Origin: Stereum hirsutum FP-91666 SS1
Taxonomy: Eukaryota; Basidiomycota; Agaricomycetes; Russulales; Stereaceae
NCBI RefSeq assembly: GCF_000264905.1
Contig: NW_006763132.1
Location: 1,740,279 to 1,804,278, forward strand
Length of the DNA stretch: 64,000 bases
Reading direction: 5' to 3'
Shown: piece by piece, positions 1 through 12,284 of the stretch
How the letters are laid out: the number at the start of each line of letters is the position of its first letter
Position numbering within the stretch: position 1 is the first letter of the stretch
Notes under the pieces: model-generated
Databases searched by the model: none
Seen by the model: the letters and a program-made list of their open reading frames with translations, nothing else
What the model was told of the DNA's origin: nothing
Program-made: the position numbers and the translations under genes

Positions 1-1
1 C

Positions 2-496
2 GCCGCCTCTTTCACGCGCGCCCAACGTCATCTCACCGAAAAAGGTCGCTCTCCCAAGGCCCCGTCCGTCTCTTCAAAGAAACATTACCCATCCCCAACC
101 CTTCGACGCGTCTCTGAAGCGCGCCAATCGCGCGCCTCTCCTTCTCGTGCTACGTCCCGCCCTCGCTCTGCTTCCACGGTCGCAGGGCAGGAGGACACGC
201 AGATGAAGGAGATCATCACTCAGATGGAGAACGCTTCACTCTCGGACAACACCGTCCATTATCCCGACTCTTCTTCCTCCGACACCGACGTCTCCGACGA
301 CTACGAGGAGAGCGACGACGACGACGATGTCGTGCTCGCTACTCAGTCCACGCCTACCTTCTCCCCTCTCCTCAAGCCGGCGACCTGGTCAACCCGTGAG
401 ATGTCGGAGGGTGCGATCTATCGGCTGACGAACTCATTGGAGAAGATGTCGGTCAGGGCGGAGGGGAGGGCGTCCAGGAGGGCAAGGCCTTATTAG
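2..496 (+). CDS. 3' end of an acidic, Ser/Arg-rich protein gene (5' end outside window)
   Basis: The reading frame is open from the first bases of the window to a TAG stop at 494-496, so this is the C-terminal ~164 residues of a gene that begins upstream. The visible part is low complexity: an Arg/Ser-rich stretch, then a very acidic Asp/Ser block (around 290-330, with runs of Asp codons), then a short tail containing STREMSEGAIYRL and ending RRARPY. I recognise no domain. Codon use is strongly biased to C/G third positions, as in the real genes nearby. It could be a nuclear or chromatin-type protein on composition alone, but that is a guess. Confidence 0.6.
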   Translation, partial: AASFTRAQRHLTEKGRSPKAPSVSSKKHYPSPTLRRVSEARQSRASPSRATSRPRSASTVAGQEDTQMKEIITQMENASLSDNTVHYPDSSSSDTDVSDDYEESDDDDDVVLATQSTPTFSPLLKPATWSTREMSEGAIYRLTNSLEKMSVRAEGRASRRARPY

Positions 497-1298
497 GGGT
501 CGGTGATGCATCGTTTATTGTCTTTTCTATCGTGATTAGATCGGGCATTGCCTATTGTTTTCTTTCATCAATCTGCTGTGTTGAACTCTCTACGCTGTTC
601 TTGTACTGAATACTCCAACCCACTTCCTAGCTATGATAACCCCGCTATCCTCTCGTCGTGTTTCCCTACTTTTGCTATCCTCTGGTCGTGTTTTCCTAGT
701 ATTCTCGCTATCGTACTCGCTCAGTGACCTCGTTCTCCAGCCGACTCGCAATTCCTTACCATAATCGGCCTCCGTTGGTTCTGCGTTCTATTCCTCCATC
801 TCGTTACCTTCTTCACACCATTTTCTTTCTATCTTGTAGTTATATTCTCTCCCAATTTTCCCGTGCTATCGTGTTCTGAATTCTGATGACTGTTGCCTTG
901 CTGTTGCCCCCTGTATTAGTATTACTAGTCTCCCGTTGTGAGAATTGCTATAGAGTTTCGTGGCATGGTGCTCATTTCTCTCCAGCCTGCTTCTCGGAAA
1001 GATGAGAGATTTGCTCGAATGCACGTTTCGTGGTGGACGTCACGGTAGTCGAACTGGTGCCACTAGGGCCACAGTGTGGTCCGATCACGTGCATACGCGC
1101 TTGTGGCGCAAACCGAGCGCAAACCGTGCCGCGTTTGTGTCGCGTCCAGTCTAGAGCTTCGCGGTCAAGTTGTCCAGCTTGTCCACGGACCACGACAGCA
1201 ACATACCCAACATCGCATATTGCAACACTTTCCCATCCAGAGACTACCTGCGCTGTCAAAGCTGACAGCAGATTGCTTGCTAAACACCCGCCAATATT
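497..1298. other. Intergenic: 3' UTR region and upstream region of telomerase gene
   Basis: No supportable gene. T-rich sequence follows the partial gene. Closer to the telomerase start lie a CACGTG E-box (1086-1091) and a duplicated GCGCAAACCG motif (1106-1115 and 1117-1126). Short open frames on both strands at 960-1356 overlap each other and look like chance. Confidence 0.5.
1106..1126 (+). promoter_or_regulatory. Tandem GCGCAAACCG motif upstream of telomerase gene
   Basis: GCGCAAACCG occurs twice with an 11-bp period, about 180 bp before the telomerase ATG, and a CACGTG palindrome lies 15 bp further upstream. The repeat and the one-helical-turn spacing are seen directly. A regulatory role is inferred. 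Confidence 0.3.
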
Positions 1299-4200
1299 AT
1301 GTCAACCACCCATAGAATCACCCGTTCCATCCTTCAGGCATATTATGGAACAGTGACGGATCTACAATCCTACATTTCGGGGCTTTTAGCCTTTGAAGAG
1401 CAATCCTCTGTTATTGAACTTCTACTTCGACAGAACGACCCGTCGCCCTTCAAAGATTTCTTGACTCAAACCTTCGTAGCGCTTCCAGAAGCATCCCTTG
1501 GAGTTGATACGCCGCATCTGAAAGCAGCAGAACCAATGGTTCGCATGTCAGAGGTACGCGTTAATCCTTGTATACGCTTAATTAGGGGAGCTCAGTGTAG
1601 TCAGGGCAGGTTATAGATCGAGCACTCGTGAAACTTGTCCCGAAGAGAGTAAAGAACGTTCTAACTGAAGGGTACAAACAAGTAAGACATTTATTCCATA
1701 AGGGTAACCATTATCATCTAACTCACTAATCCATTGTATTTTGTTTTTAGTCGAATGAGGACAAAGGTAGAGGGAACCGGGGAATGACGCGAATAGCAGT
1801 GACCAACTACTATGTCAACACCATTGTCACCGCACTTCAAAGCTCAGAATGGGAGCGACTCCTCAAGCGGTAAGATTTCATAAACTTGAATCATGCTCAA
1901 CGTCTAATAGATCTTTGCAGGGTAGGCGAGGACGTGATGTTGCATCTGCTCACCGAAACTAGCATCTTTGTTGCGCTGCCAAATGATTGCCTTTGTCAGG
2001 TCACCGGCGACATGATTCTCCACCGGAGGCCACCAGACATGCAATTGAATGATCTCTTGGAGGAACAATCTACCGCTCCCCAACACTCTGACACAAATCT
2101 AAAGCGACATCATTCCAAAGACCCCACCACAGAACCCCCTCGTAAACGTGCCCGAGTGGCACGACAACCTTCAACCAAGCCCGATCAGAAGTGTGTGGCT
2201 ATGTTACCCTTCTTGAAGCTATCTCCTTGACATTTCATGCTTTTAGAGGAAGGCCTGTCGACATATTGATACCGAGGATGCGATTATTTTATGCGAGACC
2301 TGACTACGTTCCTCGCACGACCAGAATCATAGCCGGACTTCCTCCTAAACGTGTGTGTCTCACCAATATCCCCCTCTTTGCAGAGATTCTCACGTTGTAC
2401 ACCACTAGACATTCTGAACATCATGAACCCGTCGTCTCTGAGTAAACGCGGCGATCAGAAGCAAGAACTTCCATACGAACTACCGGATCCTCAAAAGCAA
2501 ATGGATAATGCTCGTCTTCTGTCGAAATACGTCTTTCCTCGACAGTATGGCCTTGCGAGTGTGTTTACACTAGACCCATGGATCGTCCAAAGTCAACAAG
2601 GGCCGACCTATGCTGATCGAACGGAGGAGATCAAGGTATGTTGCTATGTGGGTTCCTCTATCGCACGGTTCTCATACTCATGTCCAGCATTCGTAGAGAA
2701 AATGGTCATGCAAAACGCCAACACGGGTGAAGCCCGTCCTAGCCTTATTGGAAAAGATGATCTGGATGAACGGCAAGTGTAATCCTAAAGCATTGAGAGA
2801 CCTCGCATGCCCGTCTAAGGTTCCTTTGACCTCACGTCCCCGTTATCAAGTCAACTGACTCCAAATCTTAGCTCAAAGACGAAAACCAGAAGAAACTCGA
2901 CGACTCCGTCATCCTAGTAGGTATCTGCTGTGCTCTATGGCAGCACATACTAAGACATATTTTGTAGGAACTCATGTCTGAACATTCGATAATCATGCCG
3001 TCTCAACTATCATCGAACCCGGCAGACGTTTCTCTTGCCTCCACCATTCGTGCCGCTCCGGGGGAGCCCACGCAAGGCAGCAGCGCAGTAAAGAGCAAGC
3101 CAAGGTTTGCTGAATTCGCATGCAGCTACGCCCAGGTTTGTCCAGCACCACTTGAGGAGCGACGTAGAGAAACTGACACGGTCAAAGGTCTTTCGTTATG
3201 CGGTTTTGATGACCAAGGCCGTTTTCCCCAAAGCTATATGGGGCGCGGACTCTAACTTCAAGCTTGTGATGCAGCGTTGGTGCTTCCTCTTTCTTTGCAA
3301 CGACCGTCATGTAACGTGATTTATCAAAGGTGTGAAGGAGTTCATCACGTATCGCCGCTACGAGAACATCACCCTCCACCAGATCATACAAGGCCTGAAA
3401 ACTTCCGACTTCTCCTGGCTAGGCCAAAGTCCAACGTCCGGCCATGTTCCCGTTTCCGACTTACTTAAACGCCGGGACCTCCTGGAGGACTTCTTGTTTT
3501 GGTACTTCAGTTCTTTTCTGCTCCCTTTACTGCGGGTATGTGGCACCCTCTCACCCCTAGTTGATTTTGCTGAAATGAGAGGCTCATCCCATTGAACGTA
3601 GACCACTTTCTACGTCACAGAATCCTCAGCTTTCCGAAATCGCATCCTCTACTTCCGGCAAGACGATTGGAACGCACTGTGTGCGCCACTCATAGAGCGC
3701 TTAAGTGCAGATACATTTCAGAAACTTGAAGAAGTGCGTCCGCCATGCCCTTTCCTTCGACTTTCGACTTGTTGCTGACTGCTTGAACTCGTAGGAGGAA
3801 GCGGAAGAGATTATTCGTCAACGCAAGTTGGGTTTCTCGTTTGTTCGCCTGCTTCCGAAGGAAACCGGCGTCAGACCGATCGTAAACCTCAGGCGCAAAA
3901 AGACACAGAGCAGTGTACGTATTGCATAATGCGGCCACACCATCACTGTGATTCTTCACAAGCTGACCAGTGACGATAATTAGGGCTCGGGATCGAGGTC
4001 GGTGAATGACATATTGCAGGCTACCTTCAAGATCTTATCCTACGAAAAGGCAAGCTGGAGGCACATGCTTCTGCAAAAATGGCATATGTACTGACTGAAC
4101 CACTGGAACAGGAGGCGCAGCCTGCGCTCTTGGGCTCATCGGTCTTTGGTCCTAATGAGATCTATGGTCAACTGAAGGCGTTCAAGTCAAGACTCGCATT

Positions 4201-6388
4201 CGACAGCCCCGACGGAAAACTGTACGATCCTCCTCCTTCTTCTCTGTATCTCTTCCATATCTGATGTCTGGTACCTGTGTGACCCTAGCCCGAAGCTGTA
4301 CTTCGTGAAGGTCGACGTTCAAGCCTGTTTTGATACCATCGACCAAACAAAATTGCTCAGTATACTGCGAGACCTGATCATCTCCGAGGTATATATCATG
4401 ACGTCATCTACACACACGAAATATGCTAACAGAGATGCAATCATTTGGGTTACAGGACTCGTATCTCCTCCAGCGATATGGACAGATTGCACCAAAATCA
4501 GGCAAAATCAGGCGGCAATATATCAAGAAAGCTCTGCCTGACGGTAGGCCTCCCTCTTCTTTCTCCCTGCTGATGACTTATACGAAATCATTTAGGGGAA
4601 CATCCGCACTTTCTGCAATATGCGGCTCAGCTTGCTGGGCTGTTAAAGAACGTGATCTTCCTCGATCAGGTATACTTCGCTAGCTATCTTGCGGAGTTTT
4701 TGACTTGACCCTGATTATGATGTATATGTAGGTGTTGTACCACACATCTTCAAAGGCGGAGGTCTTAGAGCTCTTGGAAGAGCATATAACAGAAAATATG
4801 GTCAAGGTGCGTCTCTTTTCTTTTGGCGTGGCTTCTTCTTATGTCGGACGGCTAACGCGAACACGGATATAGATTGGGCAAGACTACTATCGTCAAGTGG
4901 TTGGAATCCCTCAGGGATCCGTTCTTTCCGCGCTGTTATGCTCGTTCTTCTACGGAGACCTCGAGAGAAACCTTTTGAAGTTTACGCAGGATCCTGGGAG
5001 TGTGAGCCTTTTGTTCCCTTTGATCTTACAGATGTGGCGTCCTGAAAGATGCCTCTCGTATAGGTACTCCTTAGACTGATTGACGACTATCTCTTCATCA
5101 CCACCGACCTCTCCAAAGCAAGACAATTTTTGGAAGTCATGAACAGAGGTGTGTTGGTCTGTCTAGCTTGAAAGTCACATTCTGTATGTTGAACAACTTG
5201 CTGCCTTTAGGCCATCCTGAATACGGCTGCTTCATCTCCCGCGATAAAACCTTGACCAACTTCGACCACGATACTCAAATCGCCAACATCATTGAACCCA
5301 AGCAAGGATGTACGCATCGCTATTCATGATCGTCTGTCTTGATTGCAGCCCGCACTGAGTATCGACTCTGTTCCTTCATGCCGAATAGCCTTTCCTTGGT
5401 GTGGTTTTCTGATTGACACGTTGGATCTCTCCATTCGAGCAGATTATATGCGTTACAATGATACATGTGAGTTTGCACTCTCTCCATCTATCACGAATTG
5501 GCGCGAGCCTGACAATGTGGCTCTGGAAGACACCGTCGATTCTCTGACTGTCGACAGAGGCCGAAAGGCTGGTGCTACGTTCTTGCACAAGATGCTACAG
5601 TACGTGTCTTCATTATACCTCCCATTCCCTTCTTTTAACTTCTGCTCATGCTCACCACTATCCATCTTTCCACCGCGCCCTCTTCATTCTCCAGACTAGC
5701 TAAAGCCAGGAGCCACATTATCTACTGCGATACCGACCTAAACTCTCCGCACACCATCAACATCAACATCTACCAGAACTTCCTCCTCGTAGGGATGAAG
5801 ATGCATCACTACCTCAAGGCATGGGGCGTCATTGGTAAGCTCGGCACTAGCAAAGTCAAGGGTTCGAGTTACGGATTTGTATATGGTGAGTTCTCCGTCG
5901 TTTAATTATGGCCAGGCAAAGAGAGATGTTAATCGTGATTATCCTTGGTGCTCATGTGTCTGTTGGTGGAACAGACACGATCAGCCAGGTGATTCGATAT
6001 ACGTACTCGACTATCCGACAGAAAGCAACGAACAGGGTAGCTATAGCCAGCGGCGCAAAATGCGAGATCCAGAAACAGGCCGTCATCTGGTACGTTTTCT
6101 TCTCATTTTTCCCCCTGTAAAACTCTACCCAATGCACCCCAAACCTAAGACCCTCCTCCCTCCCATTTCCCAAAATTCCACCCGATCTCCGCGTCATACT
6201 AATATCTTCGCATAAGGCTCGGCCTCAAAGCTTTCCACACTGTCTTCTCCCAACGGCCGACTTCGTACCAAGCAGTCATCCGTAAACTACATTTTGAGCT
6301 TCAGTTGGGTAAGAATAGACAGTATGCGAGCAGGTTGAAGGCAGTAGCGAAGGAGGGCTTGGAAGGTATGGTTAAGCTGTCGTTTTGA
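1299..6388 (+). CDS. TERT: Telomerase reverse transcriptase (TERT)
   Basis: Catalytic subunit of telomerase, which copies the template of the telomerase RNA onto chromosome ends in the nucleus. The gene is split by many ~50-70 nt introns. An N-terminal domain carries TSIFVALPNDCLCQVTG (about 1950-2010), typical of the TERT essential N-terminal region. The CP motif follows (RVKPVLALLEKMIW, CPSK at ~2715-2820), then the T motif (VFPKAIWGADSNFKLV; VKEFITYRRYENITLHQ at ~3190-3420). The RT core is complete: motifs 1/2 (LGFSFVRLLPKETGVRPIVN, ~3830-3890), motif A (KVDVQACFD, ~4305-4335), motif B' (GIPQGSVLS, ~4903-4930), motif C with the catalytic DD (RLIDDYLF, ~5067-5095), motif D (GCFISRDKTL, ~5227-5255) and motif E (FPWCGFLID, ~5393-5420). 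A C-terminal extension runs to VKLSF and the TGA at 6386-6388. The start is the first ATG in frame with the N-terminal domain. The intron at 4050-4111 uses a GC donor. Some internal exon borders are approximate. Confidence 0.93.
4050..4111 (+). other. GC-AG intron in the telomerase gene
   Basis: After the motif 2 exon (ends ILSYEK) the frame runs into a stop unless 4050-4111 is removed. That segment starts AG|GCAAGC, has a CTGAC branch-point-like sequence, and ends CAG. No suitable GT donor is present, so this is best read as a 62-nt GC-AG intron. Confidence 0.65.
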
Positions 6389-7471
6389 TGGAATGCGTGG
6401 GGGTTTGGCATGTATATGGGGGGTGTTATATGTTATATAATTTTGAGAAGTAGAAACATGGTACACCCTGAGGGAAAGGTTGCCCGTGCACGCTCACCCT
6501 GCATGATGAACTTGTTTTTACATAGGAGCCGTCTTGCGCCACATACGAACAGTGACGCGTGTGGCGTGAGGACCCTTGCAGTCACGGCAATTTGCGGTCT
6601 TGCCTTTCCCGATCTCTCCAAGTTGTTGTTTGCGAACACACTCCTCTCTTACACCCTTCGTAGGCACACACATATTTACTACTTCAAACAGAGCTTGATC
6701 ACTCTATTTTTCAAGCCTTTCCGTGGACTCACATTGAGCGATATTCATCCCTTCAGGCAGCACTGCCAGACCTGGCTAGTATGAACTCTCAGCTCGCTCG
6801 TCCTCGAACGGCGATATATTGGCGAAGTGCAGACAAGGATCTACAGAAACATCATCATACACTAATTATGAATCCCCACTTGGACGCGCTCCATTCGCGA
6901 GGAACAAGGCCGCAGTCGACTTGGCTCATGTCTGTCTTCTTTCAGAGAGATAAGTGATTGGTCATGCAGTGCACGAGCCGGCAGGAGAAGGAGACATTGA
7001 AACCCGCGCTCCCCGAGACATAATTCTTCTTAATGCTGTGCAACATACCAGGTATGTCTCGGGACTGGTTTCAGTCATATTCTTTTCTGATAAATTTCTG
7101 TGTTAGGCACAGACGACGTGAGACAGAGTGAGCTGGCTGGTTGGAGCATCCGGTCATCTGTTTACAAGGGGCAGCTATGCTGGTTCCTGTCGGTTCTGCT
7201 AGACGAGAGACCTCACACACATTTTCGTTGACGTCTGAAAGGTACGCGTTTTCTAGTAGCGTTCCTGCGAGAGGAGCGAAAGAACGAACTAGTAGAGGAG
7301 GGCGATCGACAGGCCAATGACGTCACTCCGCACTGAGCGCCACCTCCGTTGCGCCTCCCGATGTGCTTCAGCCGGCCCTATATTATCCTCCTCCCTGCCG
7401 CCAACCATGCACGCTCACATCTTCGCTTTTCCCACCTACCACCATCACTCCTCACTCATCCGTCTCCAGAC
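6389..7471. other. Intergenic stretch between TERT and coiled-coil gene
   Basis: No convincing gene. It holds an 11-bp inverted repeat (7012-7022 with 7053-7063) and a TATA-like CTATATTA at about 7377-7384, which suits transcription of the gene starting at 7472. Open frames at 6410-6784 have no recognisable content. Confidence 0.5.
7012..7063. repeat. Inverted repeat with 11-bp perfect arms
   Basis: CCCGAGACATA at 7012-7022 is the exact reverse complement of TATGTCTCGGG at 7053-7063, with a 30-nt loop. It lies in intergenic DNA. It could be a hairpin in a transcript, a protein-binding palindrome, or the remains of a small element. No duplicated flanks were seen. Confidence 0.6.
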
Positions 7472-9013
7472 ATGTTTAACTTCTTCCAGAGTTCATCTGA
7501 CCCCGCCGTCACCCCAGGTTCTGTGAGTGACATGCCTATACCAGGCGGTCCATCCCCAGACCGCTCTGCACCCTCCACATCCACGTCCATTCCAGTTGAG
7601 ACTGCGTCTCCCCCTTCCCCCCTCACTGCCACTGCTCTCGCCGACACTCACACACACGACGACGACCAGAATGCCGTCAGCTCTACCGACCCACAACTTG
7701 ACCTCAAGGACGCCCTCGCTGCAGAGGATGGTACCTCGCGCGCGGTCAACGATACGGATATTCACGACAGCCCTACCACCATGACTGCTGACACAGATGT
7801 CAACCGCCAACCCTCTGTCGCTGTCGGAACTATTCCACCCAAGCAGAGCGTTGCTGCTGCAATGGCGCCGACTATTCCAGAGCACGAGACTTCTACTACC
7901 GAGAAGTCCGCCCCCGCCCCTACCGCTGTTGACTTCGAAGACTCGAAGCCCATGGTTCATCATCCCGATGACGAGCTGGCTGGTCCCGCCAACGGTAACG
8001 CTGCCCCTACACAATCTCAGAACTACGCCTACGTACCCGCCGACGTCACTCGCCATCAGCTCTCCGACCCTCCCGTCCAACAAGATCCTAAATCCATCCT
8101 TCGCTCGTCTTCCCCCGCTCAAACCAACACCACCAACACCGTCTCCACTCCTTCACCCACCAAAGCATCTCACTCGCGTGAAGCGTCCATCGGCAGATTT
8201 TCTACCACGAAGCGCAGCTCTCGCGCTGCCAGTCCGACACCTGGCTCTGTGACTTCTTCTGGTGGTGCAGCGGCTCGGAGAGCGAAGAGTGTGAGGAGTC
8301 TGAACACGAATGGGGAGCCTATCAATGGGAGTACGTTCGTCGATGGGGCTGCGACCGCGGCGCCGTTGGAGATCGACACGTCTTTGCACGAGAGGCAAGC
8401 GACTGCAGAGGATGAGCTTAGTTCGAAGGAGAAGGCAAAGCTTGAGAAGCAGGAGGGTGAGTGCCTGGCTTCCATTCGTCATGGACTACAGTTGATTGAC
8501 ACCGTTTGTCGCTTTAGCTAAGCATGGAAGGCAGCTGTCTGTGATTATCAAACAGGAGGGCAAGGCGGAGAAGCAAGCGCTCGACGTCGCCACGAAGGAA
8601 CTTGGAGAGGTGCAGAAGTTGCAGAAAGTCGCGATCAAGGTTCGTCATCACACTCCTCCCATTCTACCTCACGCCTCATTGCTTATTTGTGTTATATCTT
8701 GTGATAATAGGACGAAGGCAAAGCGCACACCGCACACGCTCGCGCTCTCGCCGAAGCCCATAAAGCTGAGATGGCCTTCCTTGCCGCACAAGCCACTCAC
8801 GAGAAATGGCAGTCAAGTCTTCGTTCCGCCGAGGAGGCACTCGAGGCCAGCCGGGAGCATGCAAGGCATACGACGGAGATGTTGAGGGAGAAGAATGAGG
8901 AGGTGGAGCACCTGAGGTTGACGAAGCAGGTCGATGACAGGGAGAGGCTGGTGAAAATGAAGCAGTTGAACGGCGGGGAGAAGGGCGGGATTTCGAGGAT
9001 CTTTGGGATGTGA
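7472..9013 (+). CDS. Coiled-coil protein with Ser/Thr/Pro-rich disordered N-terminal half
   Basis: I read three exons: 7472-8456, 8518-8639 and 8711-9013, total 1410 nt, giving 469 residues in one frame. The first ~310 residues (MFNFFQSSSDP...) are Ser/Thr/Pro/Ala-rich and likely disordered, including KSILRSSSPAQ and SIGRFSTTKRSSRAASP, which look like kinase target stretches. The last ~150 residues are a Lys/Glu/Ala-rich predicted coiled coil (LSSKEKAKLEKQE, then GRQLSVIIKQEGKAEKQALD). The protein ends GGISRIFGM. The resemblance is to a basidiomycete family often labelled DNA-binding protein Ncp1-like; that label is from memory and unverified. A TATA-like element near 7380 makes the ATG at 7472 preferable to in-frame upstream ATGs. 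The long antisense frame at 7493-8122 is a shadow of codon bias. Confidence 0.75.
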
Positions 9014-10349
9014 GGTTGGGGTGGTGATGATGTTCTGGTTCGAGTTGTGGCGGACTGCGCTACGCCCTTTGTTGCCTATCGAACTGATCTGATTTTGTCT
9101 GGGTCTTCATAGTTTTCTTTCGCTAGTACTCCACACTCCTTGCCTTTCTCCGGTTCTACATCCTACAGCTTTCTCCTTGCACTTCTCGACTCTATGCACA
9201 CCATTATGACGCGGATCTCCTTGAATCTTATCTTAGCTTACTTCGTTATTTGCACTTGCACACTCGGACCGTTGAGACCTTTATACTAGTAGTGTATACT
9301 GTTTGTACTGTCTTTCACGCTTCGAGAACATGGCACAATCAAATACTGTGTCGCTCGTATAACTATTGGGTGATTTGCGTTCTGATGTCTGAGACCTGAG
9401 GCCCCAATCGAGGTCGAATAAACGGTCTATTACCCTGCCCCAAATTGCTCAATGGTCACACTGAGTTCATCTCAGCGACTCGGCAGCCGGAGACAAGGTC
9501 AAGGCAAAGTTTGTGGATCATTTCATCTGAAACCTGGAGCTCAACAGCAGAGGCCATAGTTGGGGGCAATTGATACTTGGCATTCAAAGAATGGAGGATT
9601 CAGGAACCAATATCGTTACTGAAGGGCAACTGAAGGGAATGGAAACGATTGTTGCGCCACACGCCACACAATTCTCGTGAGATGATTGGACCGGCTGATC
9701 CCGGGTCGTTTCTTCCGCACGGGAACGCCGCATCAGTGCTTTCTTTCTTGTTAAACGACTCAGACGAGCCAACGTCGAACCTCTTGGCTGAACTCGGTAC
9801 ATTTCATCGGCTTTCTACATTTTCCGACATCACTGTTTTCTACCGGAGCTTTGAACACCGACACTCACGTCAATCACTGTCGTGCCACCAACGAGTCAAC
9901 TCGGAGCCACGATCAGGACGACGTCCTGCTAAAACTGATCTCACCCTGAAGCTTTCAACTCGGATCGACGGTATTTGGCTTTGGGCTGTCTTAAAATGTC
10001 TATATATTATCTCGCCGCTGTACCTTCTCGTTCTCCTGCTTGGCGGAAAATGGCTAAGATAAATCTGTTAATTGTGATGCAGTTCTGGACTCGGACGAAT
10101 GCTCACATGTGCGGCGCTCACGGTTGAAACAGATCTTGCAGGCAATATTGGTAGCTCCACTGCTACTCTGTATTCTTCTGGTCCGTGGGCAGTGTCTTTT
10201 GTCTACATTATGATTGTTGGAGGACATGGCCATGTTGACCAAACCCTCTCATTGGCTGCTACGAACTTTCTGGGACCTTCGACCTTCTCGAGTACTATAA
10301 CTTAAGTGGGTGTTACTTCGAGTCACTCTACAATTCCTCCCAGCGTACC
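9014..10349. other. Intergenic stretch before the DUF6533-like pair
   Basis: No gene supported. Open frames at 9649-10062 and 10099-10305 show no family signature and have mixed codon use. A decayed gene copy cannot be excluded. Confidence 0.4.
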
Positions 10350-12284
10350 ATGTGGACCTCCTCAACCGCCCTGCAAGAATTTATTTCTGCAGACCGCTCA
10401 TGGTGCATTTTCTTCTGTCATTCCTCTGACATGACACTTACCGTGACGCTCTCACTCGTGCAGGGTCATCTTGGAATATTCTCAATTCTCAGCGACAGGT
10501 ATGTTCGTCATGCACTTTCATCACAAGGAAGATATTGACATATACTCCACTAGCCCTCTAGACGTTCGATTTCGTCCATACCCTACCGATGGAGGTCGAA
10601 GCGGTATGGTGCAGGAAGCTCACCGGAACCTCAATCTTGTTCCTGGTGAATCGCTATGCGTACGCCGGAGGACTGTATCTACTCGATGTGATCTCAATTC
10701 CAGGCTATGCATCTGACAAGAGGTAGATTCCATGGCACTTGTACCTGACATGCGATAGTTAATGACTCCCAATCTCATATAGTTGTGATATACTATATAC
10801 GGTCCAAACAACCATGATCATTCTCGCAGCAATCGCAGCGAATTGTGAGTCACACTGAGCCACGTCTATGTCTCTGTCGATTTACGATAACACCTCTTCA
10901 GTAATTCTAGCTCTAAGGGTCTACGCGATATGTGGACAAAACCAATTAATCATTCAAGCGGCATCAGTAATGCTCGCCGTACGAGTCTGCGTTGGCATCT
11001 GGGTGCGTTACTATAACATTTCTTTGGGGGTGCACTGAAATCATCTGGGGCGGCCGTATAATCATAGCAAGCTACCTTGGAGCGCGGTGACTCCACCAAA
11101 AGCACTCAGTATGCCGACTTTTCGCAGTGCTCGATTTCGATACGGAACCAAAGGCTTTACGCACGGTCAGTGGCCTTACTGTACCTATAGTCCACTTATA
11201 TGCACTGAAACACTCCCTTCTTCGAAAAGCTGTAAGCCTACTACGCCGCATTTTACATGGTCGTAACTTGCTCTTAATACTGTTTCTATGGCAGCCATTA
11301 TCGTCACTGGGGTCCTGCCTATGATTTTCGATACTTTTATTTTCGCGATGACCGTTTTCAAGACGTACCGACACCTTTTGGAAATGCGGAAGCATGGTCA
11401 GAAGAGTATCACTGAAGTATTGCTTCGCGATGGTAAGCTTTTTAATCTTCCTCGTCCCGCGAAGCATAGGGCTTACGACGTACCAGGAACTGTATACTTC
11501 TTGTCAGTGATTGATCATGTCACTACGTTGATTTGATCTATCAAGCTTACCCTCGGCGGTCGTTGCTTAGCATAGTATTCACGGTCGCAGTTGCAAACCT
11601 CGCTCTCCTGCTGGTAAGCATGATCGGTCCTGACCATCTAACATCCTGAGACCTGAGTATTTGCCCATAGTCCTCTGTGATTAATGTCAGATCATTTATC
11701 AAACCACAATATCTCCGAGATAGACTCAGATGTTTTTATTCACCATAGCCGCCTTCTGAGACTTGGCTTCAGTTGGGGGAGGTTTTGTCAGGGTACTTTT
11801 CCGTGTACGTTCCCTTACAGGGGTTTCTCCGCAATTGGTCGTCGCCCTAACCAGCGCACCGTGCTGATCCGTTGAAACGGGCACAGACTTACAAACCTCC
11901 TCATCAACCGCCTCTACCTGAACATTCGAGCATTGAATCACTCACGCTCTACCAAGTTTTCGAGAGAGGATGGCGTCCCGCGACCAATCTCCGTTGGAAA
12001 TCGATTTTTGGGCAATATCGGGGCACCTCTCGATCCAGAGTGGTGGGACATCCGATTCGATGATGACGAGCTGGAACTTTCGGACGAAGTTGCTGAAGCC
12101 AATCCTGAGGACTCCGTGGCCTCAGCAGAATTAGGGAATGGGGCGACCACACTGATCCCAGTTGTACGTGACGTTCACTCGTATTCCTTGTCGGCGCATC
12201 GCTGAACTACCACGCCAGATATATCATGGAGACGGGACCGATGATATAGAGATGGTACGCATCCAAAGAGAAGGCCATGTTTAG
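10350..12284 (+). CDS. DUF6533-type multi-TM membrane protein, copy 1 (5' end possibly broken)
   Basis: A first exon beginning at ATG 10350 (STALQEFISADRSW) parallels the start of copy 2. The body encodes MEVEAVWCRKLTGTSILFLVNRYAY (10589 on), then a TM segment (TTMIILAAIAAN), VILALRVYAICGQNQ, VMLAVRVCVGIW, and AAIIVTGVLPMIFDTFIFAM followed by VFKTYRHLLEMRKHGQKSI. It ends with LLINRLYLNIR, a cytosolic tail with NRFLGNIGAPLD, and a last exon (GDGTDDIEMV) stopping at 12282-12284. This is the DUF6533 receptor-like family, expanded in mushroom fungi; its ligand and function are unknown. In the exon carrying TM1, the frame that should read LW-x-YDY has TAG in place of Trp (10558-10560) unless an odd acceptor is used. 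An in-frame ATG at 10589 could give an N-terminally shortened protein. It is tandem with the next gene. Confidence 0.6.

Noticed and set aside
960..1356. Overlapping short frames on both strands before TERT
   Set aside because: Mutually overlapping, no conserved content, and they run into the TERT start region.
7493..8122. 209-residue minus-strand open frame
   Set aside because: It lies antisense to the long first exon of the coiled-coil gene and reflects its codon bias. It has no domain, and the plus-strand frame has consistent splice sites.
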